Under the pieces are notes generated by a model that saw nothing but the letters and a program-made list of their open reading frames with translations, made no database searches and had not been told where the DNA came from. The translations under genes were made by a program, and so were the position numbers. Below, piece after piece: positions 35,187 to 47,402 of a stretch of DNA of 64,000 nucleotides. The stretch is from Tolypeutes matacus. Lineage: Eukaryota > Chordata > Mammalia > Cingulata > Chlamyphoridae. The first letter of the stretch is position 1. Each line of letters begins with the position of its first letter. The stretch spans positions 40,060,934 to 40,124,933 of the forward strand of contig JAKSZT010053928.1 in NCBI GenBank assembly GCA_026826555.1. The letters are read 5' to 3'.

Positions 35187-36240
35187 AACACTTGATTTTT
35201 TTTTGTTTTTTTATAATAAACTTTTTAATTAAAAAAAAATACTTAGATTACATAAATGCCTCTTGGCCATACACCCATCCACTCCAGCACTAACTATAGG
35301 TTCATATAGAAGGGGCAGAAGAGCCATGTGTAGGAAAACCGCAACTGAGTCATTCTCTGGCACACTGGGGAACATAAATCCCAAAGTAGGGCCCACTGGC
35401 AGAGCGCCAAACTCCCAAGCCATTTGCCCTGCCCACAGTGCCTGGGTGCCCCCAGAACCCCCAGGAGCCCTGCCACCCAAGGCAATACTTACCTTGACAG
35501 TCAATGGGATATGCTGAGATGTGCATAAGCATAACCTCTGGAGTGATCTCCCGACTCATCTTAAAGTCTCTTAGCCACATAAACTCATATGTCTTTACAC
35601 TTTCCCCCTTCCAGTCAAGGTCTTCCTCCAGGTGCATTGCTAGTTAGTGCTTGGTAGTAATCCCTCAGTGCCAGGGAGGCTCACCCCCAGAAGATATGTC
35701 CCATCCAGGAGGAAGGCAATGCATTTATATGCTGAGTTTGGCTCAGAGAGAGGCCACATTTGAGCAACAAAGAGGCTCTCAGGAGGTAACTATTAGGAGC
35801 CCTATAGTATACTAGGCTAAGTTTCAATTTCAAAAGTAAAGGTTCATAAGTACAGTCATCACTATCAAGGGCCCATCAATGGTCCATCCTCCTTCACTAA
35901 TCACTGCCCCTGTGCTCAGGGGATTATTGCTGTCCCATTAGAGAATGTGACAGAGCTCCCCAGGATGGGAACTTGATATTTTCTCAGTTATTGTGTGACT
36001 CTCCACCCACTGTGACCATGCCCCATGAACACTTGAACACATTCATATGCCTTCTAGTATGACCCAGGTGAACCTCCTCCTATGCATCCCCCATGACTGA
36101 CACCTGGCACCAATGATCCTCCCCTGCCACAGTTATAACCCTTCTATGATCCAAAACTTCTCCAAAATTGAAGCCAACAAAATAGCCAAATATAATTAAT
36201 AGGAAAATGATATAATAATGATAGTTTTTAAAATAACAAA
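35187..36240 (-). mobile_element. L1 3' UTR fragment (first copy)
   Basis: The left end is a T-rich run (poly-A of the minus strand) followed by 'atacttagattacataaatg', comparable to the L1 3' end at 41090 ('gtgcttagattacctaaaat'). The block around 35960-36150 ('caggatgggaac', 'gtgactctccaccca', 'cctcctatgcatcccccatgac', 'cctcccctgcca') has an ordered counterpart at 36897-37070 in the adjacent L1. It is thus a separate, 5'-truncated L1 in the same orientation, or a duplicated 3' UTR. Confidence 0.6.
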
Positions 36241-36251
36241 TAAAATACAAA

Positions 36252-36273
36252 TTTATATATATATATATATATA
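36252..36273. repeat. (TA)n microsatellite
   Basis: About eleven TA units at the junction between the two L1 3' UTR blocks. Confidence 0.85.
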
Positions 36274-37349
36274 ATTAAAATAATTTTTTGGACATTATGT
36301 CTTTTATCACTGTAAGATATGTTGTCCCGTATGCACAGTGACACTCTTCTCTTTCCATTCCCTCAGGGTCTTACCCTTTCCATTCTGTCTTCAAAGAAGT
36401 CATAGGTTACAGAAAAGTCACGTACAGAACACAGGCAACTCCCATATACACAATACCCCTCTCCCCTACATAACGCCTCTTCCCATATACATAACACCCT
36501 ACCTGTGGATGGTACACCCAGTACAATTGATGTACAATCATCAAAACATTGCTACCAACCATGGTCAACAATCCACACCATGGTCCACACCCTGAACCAT
36601 ACACTTTTATAGATTTTGATGAAGTTTAACATGGTCTTTATACATCATTGAAAGATCATGCAGAACAATTCCATCACCCAAAAATGCCCCATGATCCACC
36701 CACTCTATTCCTCCTTCCCTCCCCACCCCCCCAGGACCCACAGCAACCACCAAGATCAACTCACTGAAGGACAAGATTCATCATTACTTGCAACAATGTT
36801 GAGGGCTTGACATATTGGCCTGCCCTCCCCTATTAGGCACTGCCTATGCTCTCAAGAGACTCCTGCCCCTCTACTTGAGACCATAGCATGACTCCTCAGG
36901 ATGGGAACCCAACACACCTCTCCCCACTCGTTACGTGAGTCTGTACCCATTGACACAACACACCATGACAAGAGGAACAGTACACATGCCCCAGAAGCCT
37001 GCCCCGGGTGCACACCACCCCGCATGCCCACCACATCCAACACCTCAAACCAGTAACCCTCTCCTGCCATATGTGCCAAAAGAACATTCCCAACATTGTA
37101 GTTTCAACCACAACCAAAAATCCTAGAGTTCACCTGCTACCTCCCCCAACCTTGCCCCCAAGTTAAATGGACAGCCGAACCCACCTTCTCCACCTTATCC
37201 CCAGCACAAACCAGCATCACCCAACCCAACAGCATCACTGCACCACTATCACGTCCATCCACTGCACAACTACACCCTTGCACCTTATAGATTTTCCCCA
37301 TATGGACATTGGCTCACAACCTTCTTCTCCCTTTGTGTCTCCTGTAAAC

Positions 37350-40300
37350 CTGTCTTCCAGACTCTAGCTCTGTGAGTCTGCTCAATTTGCTTAATTCATA
37401 TCAGTGAATTCATGTAATATTTGTCCTTCAGTGCCTGGCTTGCTTCACACAACATAAGGTCATCCATGTTATCCCATGTGTTAATACTGCATTCCTTCTT
37501 ACAGCTGAGTAATATTCTATTGCATGTCTATACCACAATTTGTTCATCCATTCATCTGTTGATGGACATCTGAGTTGTTTCCAACTTTTGGCAATAGTGA
37601 ATAATGCCGCTATGAACATTGGTGTGCATATATCTGTTCATGTTCCTGCTTTCAATTCTTCTGGGTATATACCCAGCAGTGGAATTGCTGGATCATATGG
37701 TAGTTCTATAGTTGGCTTCCTGAGGAACTGCCAAACTGTCCTCCACAATGGCTCCACCATTTTACATTCCCACCAGCAGTGGATAAGGGTTCCCATTCCT
37801 CTACATCCTCTCCAACACTTGTAGTCCTCTGTTTTTTAATAGCTGACAGTCTAATGGGTGCAAGTTGATATCTCGTTGTGCTTTTTATTTGCATTTCCCT
37901 AATAGTTAGAGATGTTGAACCTCTTTTCATGTGCTTTTTTAGCCATTTGTATTTCTTCTTTGGACAAGTGTCTATTCAAATCACTTGCCCATTTTTTAAA
38001 TGGGTTGTCTTTTTATTTTTGAGGTGTAGGATTTCTTTATATATGCTGGATATTAGGTCCCTATCAGATATAAGTTTACATAATGTTTTCTTCCATTGAG
38101 TAGACTGCCTTTTCACTTTCTTGGAAAACTCCTTTGAGGCTCAAAAGTTTTTAATTTTGAGGAGGTACCATTTATCTATTTTTTCTTTTGATGCTCATGC
38201 TTTGGGTATAAAGTTCATGAAACAACTTCTCAATACAAGATCCTGTAGATGCTTTCCTACATTATCTTCTAATGTCTTTATGGTCTTGGCTCTTATATTT
38301 AGGTTTGATGCATCTTGAGTTAATTTTTATATAAGGTGTGAGATGGTACTCTTCTCTCATTCTTTTGGATTTGCATTTGCCGTTCTCCAAGCACTATTTG
38401 TTGAAGAGGCCATTTTCTCCCAGTTGAGTGGGCTTGGTAGCCTTGTCGAATATCAGTTGATTGAATATGTGGGGATCTATATAAGAACTCTCAATTGTCC
38501 TTGTGCCAGTATCATGCTGTTTTGACCACTGTAGCTTTGTTTTAAAGTCAGGTAGTATGATTCCTCTGATTTCATTTTTCTTTTCCAATATGTCTTTGGC
38601 TATTTGGGGCCCCTTGCCCTTCCAAATAAATTTCATGGTTAGCTTTTCCAATTCAGTAAAAAATGCTGTGGTAATTTTTATTGGGATTGCATTAAATCTG
38701 TAAACCAGTCTGGGTAAGATAGACATCTTGATGTTTAGTCTTCCTATCCATGGGCAGGGAATATTCTTCCATTTATTTAGGTCTTCTTTGATTTCCTTTA
38801 ACAGTGTTGTGTAGTTTTCTGCATAAAAGTCGTTTATATCGTTAGTTAAATTTATTCCTAGGTATTTGATTCTTTTAGTTGTTATTGTAATGGGATTTTT
38901 TCTTGATTTCCTCCTCAGTTTGCTCATTACTGGTGTATAGAGATGCTACTGATTTTTGCACATTGATCTTATATGCTGCCAGTTTACTGAACTAATTTAT
39001 AAGCTCTAGAAGCTTTGTTGTAGATTTTTCAGGGATTTCAAGGTATAGGATCATGTCATCTGCAATTATTGAAATTTTTACTTCTTCCTTTCCAATTTGA
39101 ATGACATATATCTTTTTCTTTCTAAGTGCTTGAGCAAGCTCTTCTAACACAATGTTAAATAACACTGACATCCTTGTCCTGTTCCAAATTTTAGAGCAAA
39201 AGCTTTTAGGACTTCACCATTGAATATGATGTTAGCTGTGGGTTTTTCATATATACTTATTATCATGTTGAGGAAGTTTCCTTCTATTTCTATCTTTTGT
39301 AGTATTTTTTATCAGGAAAAGGTGCTGTATTTGGTTGAATGCTTTCTCTGCATCTATAGAGATGATCATGTGTTTTTTTTTTCTTTTGATCTGTTTTATG
39401 TGGTGCATTACACTGATTGATTTTCTTATGTCGAATCATCCTTGCATACCAGGGATGAAACCCACATGGTCATGGCATATAATTCATTTGCTGTGTTGTT
39501 GAATACGATTAGCAAGTACTTTGTTGAGGATTTTAGCATCTAGTTTCATTAAAGAGATTGGTCTATAGTTTTCCTTCTTGTGGCATCTTTGTTTGGCTTT
39601 GGTATTAGAGTTATGTTGACATCATAGAATGAATTAGGCAATGTTCCCTTTTATTTTTTGGAAGAATTTAAGTAGGATTGGTGTTAGTTCTTTCCTGACT
39701 GGTAGAATTCACCTGTGAAGCCGTCTGGTCCTGGGCTCTTTTTATTTGGGAGATATTTGATGACTAATTCTGTCTAGTTACTTGTGATTGGTCTGTTGAG
39801 TACATCAATTTCTTATTTCATCAATGTAGGCTCCTTGTATGTTTCTAGGAATTTTTCCATTTCTTCTAAATTATCTATCTTGATGCCATACAATTTTTCA
39901 AAGTATCCTCTTATGATACTCTTTATTTTTGTGAGGTCAGTGGTGATATCGCCTTCCTTGTTTCTTATTTTAAGTATTTGCATCTTCTCTCTTTTTTCTT
40001 TATTAGTCTAGCTAAGGACTTGTCAATATTATTAACCTTCTCAAAGAACCAGGTTTTGGTTTTGTTTATTTTTTCTAGTGCTTTCTTATATTATATTTCA
40101 TTTAGCTCTGCTCGAATCTTTGTTATTTCCTTCCTTCTACTTGCTTTGGGGTTAGTTTGTTGTTCTTTTTCTAATTCCTTCTGATGTGCAGTTAGGTCTT
40201 TGATTTTAGCCCTTTCTTCTTTTTTAATGTAGGCATTTATGGCTATGAATTTCCCTCTCAAGCACTCCTTTTGCTGCATGCCATAGGTTTTGATACATTG

Positions 40301-41397
40301 TGTTGTCATTTTCATTCATTTCAAGATAGTTACTTATTTCTTTTGCAGTTTCCTCCTTCATCCACTGGTGTCTACAAGTGTGTTGTTTAACTTCCATATC
40401 TTTGTGCCTAATCTGCTTCTCTGCCCCTGACTGATTTCTAGCTTAATTCTATTGTGGTCAGAGAAATTACTTTGTATAATTTCAATCTATCTGAATTCAT
40501 TGAGAGTTGATCTGTGGCCTAGCATGTGGTCTATCCTGGAGAATGATCCATGTGTGCTTGAGAAGAATGTATATCCTGCTGTAGTTCAGTGTAATATTCT
40601 GTATATGTCTATTAGGTCCAAATCTTCTAATGTAATATTCAAAGTCTCTGTTTCTTTATTGCTCCTCTGCCGAGGTTTTCTGTCTAATGGTGATAATGGT
40701 ATGTTAAAGTCCCCCACTATAATTATAGAGACATCTATTTCTCCACTTAGTTTTTTCAATGTTTGTCTCATATATTTTGAGGCACCCTGGTTAGATGCAT
40801 AAATGTTTATGATTGTTCTTTCCTCTTGATAGATTACCCCTTTTATTGATATATAATGGCCTTCTTTGCCTCTTACAATAGTTTTGCATTTAAAGTCTAT
40901 TTTGTCCGATGTTAGTATAGCTACTCACTCTCTTTTTTTTTATTTTTTTTTTTTATTATTATTATGGGTAAAAATCAAAATTCTCACAGTACATACAAAC
41001 ATTTGTAAAATGATATATAAATATATATGCATATATGTGTATTTGCTTACAAAAATGTTATTTATATATATATACATATATTTTAAGAGGTGCTTAGATT
41101 ACCTAAAATATTACACGGAACCCACTGGGATTCCCATGTTGCCCACCTCCCACAAGTTCATTGAGGTTGGTGGACCATACTCACTCTCTTTTGGTTATCG
41201 TTTGCATGTAAAATTGTTTTCCAACCATTCACTTTCAGCCTCCTTGAGTCCCTGGGTCTAAGGTTGGTTTCGTGTAGACAGCATATAGATGGGTCATGTT
41301 TCTTTATCCATTCTGCCAATCTGTGTCTCTTGACTGGAGAGTTTAAGCCATTAATGTTCAGTGTTATTACTGTCAAGGAATTACTTAAGTTAGCCAT
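37350..41397 (-). pseudogene. L1 ORF2 (endonuclease-reverse transcriptase), broken
   Basis: The start codon at 41395-41397 opens MANLSNSLTVITLNINGLN, the typical N-terminus of the APE-like endonuclease. The motif VGDFNIPLSPLDR, with the endonuclease Asp/Asn, lies near 40.7 kb. The reverse transcriptase active site, normally F/YADD, reads IADD at 39055-39066. The region 38.93-38.39 kb keeps a 177-residue open segment downstream of the RT, with '[11 protein letters not shown]' and '[16 protein letters not shown]'. The C-terminal part with '[14 protein letters not shown]' ends near 37428 in its frame. Normal length is about 1,275 residues; this copy is split by multiple stops, frameshifts and the 41.18-kb insertion within the endonuclease domain. 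In living elements it nicks DNA and performs target-primed reverse transcription. Confidence 0.9.
40937..41177 (-). mobile_element. 5'-truncated, 5'-inverted young L1 inside older L1
   Basis: A T-rich start (minus-strand poly-A) is followed by 'attatgggtaaaaatcaaaa' and 'gtgcttagattacctaaaat', the same 3' end seen at 54632. A perfect 15-bp duplication of the host ORF2, 'tactcactctctttt', flanks it (40922-40936 and 41178-41192). The last 23 bases, 41154-41176, run opposite to the rest: they are the complement of 'caccctcaatgaactt' in the 54632 copy. This is a short 5' inversion of the twin-priming kind. Confidence 0.9.
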
Positions 41398-41519
41398 ATT
41401 CTCTTTGGGTTTATGTATGCCACATGTTGTTATTATTTCTCTTTTTATCTTTTTAGTTGTTCTTATACTCCCCTCCAACTCCATCTCTCTGGTTTTATCC
41501 TTTTGACCTGCAGAATTCC

Positions 41520-42370
41520 CTTATTTCTTGAAGGGCAGGTATCTTATTGACATATTCTCTTAATTTCTGTTTATCTGTGAGTATTTTAAACTTTCTCTCA
41601 TTTTTGAATGCTGCTTTGCTGGGCAGAGAATGTTTGGCTGGAAGTTTTTTTTTCTTTTAGCACCTTAACTATGTCATACCGCTGCCTTCAGATGAGTAAT
41701 CAGCATGTAATCTTATCACGCTTCCCTTATATATGATGTATCTCTTGCTGTTTTCAGCATTCTCTATTTACCTTGAGCATTGGACAAATTGACAACTATG
41801 TGTCTTGGAGTAGGCCTGTTAGGATTTATACTGTTTGGGGTGTGCTGTACTTCCTGGCATGTATGTCCATGTCTCTAAATAGGGTTGGGAAGTTTTCAGC
41901 CATTATTTCCTCCAACACTCCTTCTGCCCCTTTTCCCATCTCTTCTTCCTCTGTGATGCCTATAATGCCTACGTTTGTGCATTGTGTGTTGTCATTCAAA
42001 TCCCTAAGTCCCTACTGGATCTTTTCTATTTTTTCATCTATCTGTTCTACTACATGTCTGGTTTCAGATATGTCTTCCACATCACTGATTCTTTCGTCTG
42101 CCTGTTCAAATATGCTGTTATGGGCTTCCAGTGTATTTTTTATTTCTTATGTTGTGCCATTCATCACCATCACATCTGTTATCTTTTTATGTACATTTAC
42201 CATTTCTTCAGTGTGTTCTCCCACTGTCTTCTTAATATCCTTAATCTCTTCCTTTACTTCACTAAATTAATTCAAGATATTTGTTTGGACATCTCTGATT
42301 AGTTGTTTCATGTTCTGTATCTCCTCCTGTTTTTTAGTTCATTTGTTGGACTGGGCCATGTCTTCCAGTT
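41520..42370 (-). pseudogene. L1 ORF1 (RNA-binding protein), broken
   Basis: Several frame segments on the minus strand match ORF1p. A coiled-coil-like part contains EHTEEMVNVHKKITDV and ADERISDVEDISE. The RRM-adjacent motif NVGIIGITEEEEMGKGAEG and IMAENFPTL follow. A C-terminal piece with LTDKQKLREYV and PALQEI lies near 41.6-41.5 kb. The human protein is about 338 residues; here the segments are separated by stops and frameshifts. In active elements ORF1p coats L1 RNA as a trimer with chaperone activity. Confidence 0.8.
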
Positions 42371-42735
42371 TCTTAGTATGGCTTGTAATTTTTGTTGGTC
42401 TCTAGGCATCTGTTTACCTTGATGAGTTTACATGGTTGATTAGCTTCTCCTTTTACTCAGGGTTTTATTTTGTTGTTGTTTTTGTGTGTGTGGTAAGGTT
42501 TCACTTTGACACTTTGTTCCTTTTATTCTATTTCCTTGCTATTGTCTATGTTCCAGTTTTCCTTTGACTTCTTTATCTTTCCAGTGCCCTCCTAGATGAC
42601 ACAGAGCACCTTCCCATTCTATACCTATCCAAAGCAGCTCCTTAGATAGGTCTCTGCCTTCTCTCCACTTTTCTTCTGTGATAGGAGCAGAATCTGCCTA
42701 CCAACTTCAGCGCCATTTTCCCAGGACCACCTCCA

Positions 42736-44793
42736 ATGTTTTAATGGGTGTTTAATTTAATGATTTCTATCCCATCATGTAAACTAATTTTCTTTTGTCA
42801 TTCATTTAAACTAACTTGTGATTTCTGCTTGATGCATATTTCATCTATTTGTATATTCTTTCCATGAGCATCATCAAGTTTTGCGATGTCTATATCACAT
42901 CTTAGACTACAGCCTGCTCAGCAAATGCAGAGTAGGAAAAGATTATTATATCATGCAGAAATCCTCTGCTATATTTCAATTTAGGCAGAATTCACTACAA
43001 TTTGAAAGTACCTCTGACAAACTAAGGAAATTAGCAAAAAAAATTCAATAGTTTGTCAGTTTACTGGGTCAGTGGATGATTTACCTGGATGGAAGCACTG
43101 TGGCCAACAATCTACATTCAAAGTTAGGTCAGAAAGGCAATATTAGATTCAGGGGTTTGGAGAAGGGTCAGGCTAGGATGACTCACTGGCCTTGGATATA
43201 AAATTTAAAGGAGCACAAATGCTTTAAGATATCAAACCAATACCAAAAAAAAAAAAAAAAAAAAAAAACCCTAGTGAACAAAATATCAAAAATTTAAATA
43301 AAGACAGGATCAGTAACAATGTTGAGCAGAGATATCCTGGAGCCTGCAACAAAAGGGAACATCAGTAATACTGATGCTCTCTTTATTCAAATTTTGACAA
43401 CCCCGTCTCCTGTGCTTAAATCCTATGCCCAAAATGAATGCTTCACCTGTTGTACACTAATACTGGCTCTGTTTCCTAGGAAAACTTAAGCTAACCCAAT
43501 TTATAATGCTCTGTCATTAACCAGGATAAAACAAAAAAAATAATTTACAATGAGAAATAGGCTACGACCAGCCACTCAACTCCTCCAATAATAAACCTAT
43601 TTTGCTGTAGATAAATCCACTAAAGGGAACCATATCTCAATCAAAACATAAAAATCAAAGCCAGAGATGGAGTTAGTTACATAATAGGAATACATTCTTG
43701 CAACTTGATACATCCAGCTGCTAAGTAATGAGCCATAAGCCTTGGCCCATTCTTTATCCTAGATTGTAGTTGCTATGTCTTGCCAACACACTCCTACAGA
43801 TTCCTGCTGAACATACCCCGCTGTTGACCAGTTGTTCTTGCCAGCACATTTTGCTTATAGATGTGAAGGCTGGAATGCTTGTTCTGTTAGGAAAGAATCT
43901 ATTTTTTAATATACGTAGAATCCCAGAAGAGGAGACCCAGGAGAGGAGCTTAATAAGTGATTGCAGTTCTGTCTTACTTTTATATATGTCTAATCATCTC
44001 TATTACATGCTGATTTTGTAGTTTTACTCACAGAGTTCTAGGGCTGCCTCAATGTTTTGGTTACAAATCCCTTTTTAAATTCAATATTTTCCTTTATACT
44101 TTTTTTAAATTTCTCATTGCCCCATTATTTTCTTCCATGTTCTTCTTTTCCTATAATTTACATCTATTATCTTCTTTCCATTTGGAAAAACTCGCCTCAA
44201 GTTCCAACATTTTTGAGTTTGATATTTGAATGTTCAAAAATACCCACTTGTTTTGCAAGCAGGTCAGGACTGTTGAAAGACAAATTAAAATCAAGTTTTC
44301 AGATTATGGCATTTTATATGAGACACCAAAAGTTTTACTTCAACAAGGAAGCAGATCAATTGCATAAAGGATAGCAGCTTCAAGTGTCTGTGATTGGCAA
44401 GTGATTTTTATAGACATGAAAAGGAAGTTAACTTGAGTCCTATTGATTGGATGGGGGTTTGTTCATTTTGTCTATTGGGGTGGGTTTAGAGCAGTTGTGT
44501 ATGTGTGTGTGTGTGTGTTTGATTAGATCAAATGCAACTAACTAGAGGCTTGATCCTCTAGCTGGGTTGGCTGCTTTGGAGTAGATTCCAAATTACAAAA
44601 GATTTCAGAGGAAAATCAAAAAGGAGTTCAAAGAAGAAGATGATCATGGATTTTTTTTTTTTTTTTTTTTTTTGGTTCTGAGGGGTCCCCAGGATTATAT
44701 AATTTTATCAGAAATCAATGAGAAAGTTTTTATTTTCAAAACTAAGGATACAATAAAATGCCTATGTGAGGTGTCTCTAAGAATATTGGCATG
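42736..44793. other. Unassigned non-coding DNA
   Basis: No gene recognised. It holds a 25-A run at 43244-43268, a (GT)n at about 44496-44518 and a 23-T run at 44651-44673. The homopolymers could be tails of retroposed sequences whose bodies I cannot identify. Confidence 0.4.
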
Positions 44794-45270
44794 TGTAGTA
44801 GTTTGAGACTTTTATAGACCCCAGAAAATCATGTCCTTAGGACTAATCCATTTCTGTGGGTGGGACCTTCTTTTGGTTAGGTTACTTCAATAGGGAGTGA
44901 CCCAGGGTAGGTCTTAATCCTCTTACTGGAGTTCTTATAGAGGGAATGACTACAGTGAGAGAAAAAACACAGAGACAGAGAAAAAGCCACAGGAACAGAG
45001 AGGGAAACCACAAGAGCAACAAGTTGAAATCAATGGAACACAGGAGAGAGGATGCCAGAGAGTGAAGCAATGAAACCTGGAAGAGAAGGGAAAGACCAGC
45101 AGATGCCTCCAAGTGCCCATTTTCAGAGAGAAAGCATCACCTGATGATGCCTTGATATGGATACTTGCATGGCCTCAGAACTGTAAGCTTGGAACCTTAT
45201 AAATCCCCATCGCAAAAGCCAACCCATGTCTGGCATAATTGCTTTTGGCAGCTTTTAGCAAACAAAAACA
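44794..45270 (+). mobile_element. Solo LTR, MaLR/ERVL-like, with target duplication
   Basis: A 477-bp element with TG...CA ends: it opens 'tgtagtagtttgagactttt' and closes 'gcttttagcaaacaaaaaca'. The 5-bp 'gcatg' lies on both sides (44789-44793 and 45271-45275), as expected for ERVL-class integration. The middle is A/G-rich ('gagacagagaaaaagccaca'). No internal region remains, so it arose by LTR-LTR recombination. It is the plus-strand counterpart of the LTRs at 16877 and 28695. Its opening TGTAGtAGTTTGA also matches the minus-strand start of the provirus LTRs at 55-58.5 kb. Confidence 0.9.
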
Positions 45271-46704
45271 GCATGTTACATCAGTGACTCAACATTATAT
45301 CTATTTAGGCTGCTATTTCTAATTCTCTTATTATCCATCTTAAAATGACTATGTCATCCAAAACTTGAAAACAAATTATTTCAAATTTCCAGTCAAAACA
45401 GCTTTATCCTTACTACTCAAATATTGACAATTGCATACTTAATTACGTAAAAAGCAAAGAAAATAAGATTTCCAATGTTGTACTGAGAAAAAGTCTGTGA
45501 GTATAAATCTGAAAATATTAATAAAAGGACCTCCTATATGCTGGACAAAGGATTTAGTGAAAGAGAAAGAATATGGCAATGTTGCTAACAGTAAGAAGCT
45601 TGCAATATAATTATAAAAAGGAGGAAAAAAACATTGTGATGTAAATGGGTGGCAAAAACTTTAAAGAGTAGGTGGACTTTTTTGTATCCTTAGCTTACAG
45701 ATAAATTAAAGCAAATAAAGGAAAGAAGAATGCTCTTTTCTAGATGACTATGAAAATATAAACAATAGTTTGAAAGTCATAATGGGTTTAGAAAATTCAA
45801 GGAATAACTAATAGATTTGTCTAATTAAAGCAGATTTTCTATATACATTAACTAGGAAAAGTTGAAAATGTGAATTAAAGCCAGGCAGAATACAGCCACA
45901 TTTCCCAGGCCAAAGAGTTTGGGTTCCATCCTATGAGTTAAAAAAAAAAAAAAAAAAAAAAGGCATTAAGAGTATTTGTATAAGGAAGCAAACTTGCAAA
46001 TAAAATGTTTAGAGATTTATCTGGGAGTCTTGGTCTAGGTCAGGGAAAGAAGAGAAGGATCCAATTAAGGAATCATTGTATCATTTCTCTCCAAAAGGAA
46101 CCACCTTAGAAAAATGGCTGATTCTACATGTAGAGCAGGAAATGTAGAATATGAAATGTAGAACATATTTTAACACATGATAAAGGAAGGAAGCTAGCAA
46201 AAACTATTACATTCATGTCAGAAGAATTCAGGAACCAACTTGAAGATATGCCCATTGCTAAACATGACAATTGGAAAATTGATAAGGATAGTAAGTGAAA
46301 TGGATTGGAAAACATCAAATATTTTTAAATCTATGTATATAAAGTGACACTAAAAATTGCTATTCAATTTTCGAGGATTTTGGAGAACCAGCTCATTAAT
46401 TTGAAAAAATGATAAAGGAAAATAATTAATTGATTAAATTCCTTTCCTTTATGATCTATATTTCACGGTGCCATAAAAGTAGATGAGGAAAGTCTCCTTA
46501 TAAAGCATTTCACCTGACAAATTGAGAAGAAATGGTAGAATTAGAACACCAACTTTTTTAAACCTAATAAATTGATTAATGGATTCAATAGTTTCTAAGC
46601 TTACTAAAAGGAAAGCTCACAGAAATGTTATGCCTCCTAATTAAATTACACAACACCTATGAAGTACCAAATAAGTTGACTTTGCTTCCAAATTTAAGTT
46701 GTAT
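45271..46704 (-). other. Mostly unassigned; possible degraded L2
   Basis: Within 45.5-46.08 kb, blocks such as 'acctcctatatgctggacaaagg', 'gccaaagagtttgggttccatcc' and 'tctgggagtcttggtctagg' hint at antisense L2. A 22-A run is at 45940-45961. No gene. Confidence 0.35.
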
Positions 46705-46830
46705 ACAAATCACTTGAGGATCCTGTCAAAATACGGATTCTGATTCAGCAGGGTTAGGCAGGACCTGAAATCACACAGGCAATGAGGGGGCGCTGGAGGT
46801 CTCAGGACCACACTTGTGATAACAAAGCTT
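46705..46830 (-). mobile_element. MER5-like hAT element
   Basis: 'acaaatcacttgaggatcctgtcaaaatacggattctgattcagcaggg' then 'aggaccacacttgtga' follow MER5A/B in antisense. Diverged and possibly truncated. Confidence 0.6.
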
Positions 46831-46894
46831 TTCAGTTCGTGAGCACTGCTGTCCTGATTTCAGCTCACATCACTCACCTACACTCTTAAACTTT

Positions 46895-47155
46895 AAGAGG
46901 CAGTGTGCCATAAAGGTGAAAAGCACAGCAGACACCAGAGCCAAATTGCTGGGCTCAAATCCTGCCTCTACCAATTCTGTCTGTGTGGCTTTAGAATATT
47001 ATTTTACTTCCCTGTAAAAGTTTTCTCATCTATAAAAGTAGGATGATAAGGCCAACAGGATCCAATGTGCTGATATTTGTAAGACACTTAGAATAATGAT
47101 TGTCCCTTAGTTTTCACACTATAAAGTGCTTGATAGATAAATAAGCTTCTCCCTC
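46895..47155 (+). mobile_element. MIR SINE
   Basis: 'gcagtgtgccataaaggtgaaaagcac', 'gctgggctcaaatcctgcctctaccaattctgtctgtgtggc', 'gttttctcatctataaaagtaggatgataaggcc', 'gatatttgtaagacacttagaataatg' give the full MIR order. Confidence 0.8.
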
Positions 47156-47289
47156 TACTTCCAGTTTTGCCCTCTACCTTTGCACTAGAGTAGTTTATCT
47201 AAAATACAAACCTGGCCACGTCATTTCCCAAAATAAAACTCTGCTTACCTTTGCAAAGTATTTGCAACTTTTACATAGCAAAGGGCAGC

Positions 47290-47402
47290 TGGTAGTTGGA
47301 CCAAAAAAATTGATGACAAACTCTTAGGAACTAGAAATGCAGAATTCCAGGCCTTTCCCCAGTGATTCAAATACAAATTAAAATCTAAGAAGCACTGCTT
47401 TA
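47290..47402 (+). mobile_element. MER5A-like hAT element
   Basis: 'aaactcttaggaactagaaatgcagaattccaggcctttcccc', with the end 'aaaatctaagaagcactgctt', follows MER5A in sense orientation. An L2-like patch precedes it at 47.16-47.27 kb. Confidence 0.5.

Larger units (their letters stand above)
36280..42735 (-). mobile_element. Nearly full-length L1 retrotransposon, decayed
   Basis: Read on the minus strand: a 5' UTR-like segment (42735 down to about 42450, starting near 'ggaggtggtcctgggaaaatggcgc'), ORF1 remnants (about 42.4-41.5 kb), ORF2 (41397 to about 37.35 kb) and a long C/A-rich 3' UTR (to about 36.28 kb). Total is about 6.4 kb including a 256-bp younger insertion at 40937-41192. Both ORFs carry many frameshifts and stops, so it is immobile. 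An obvious target duplication was not found, because its 3' flank is another L1 fragment. Confidence 0.85.

Noticed and set aside
41773..42270. 165-codon plus-strand open frame
   Set aside because: It lies antisense over the L1 ORF1 remnant, whose own strand gives clear ORF1p motifs. It is a mirror frame, not a gene.
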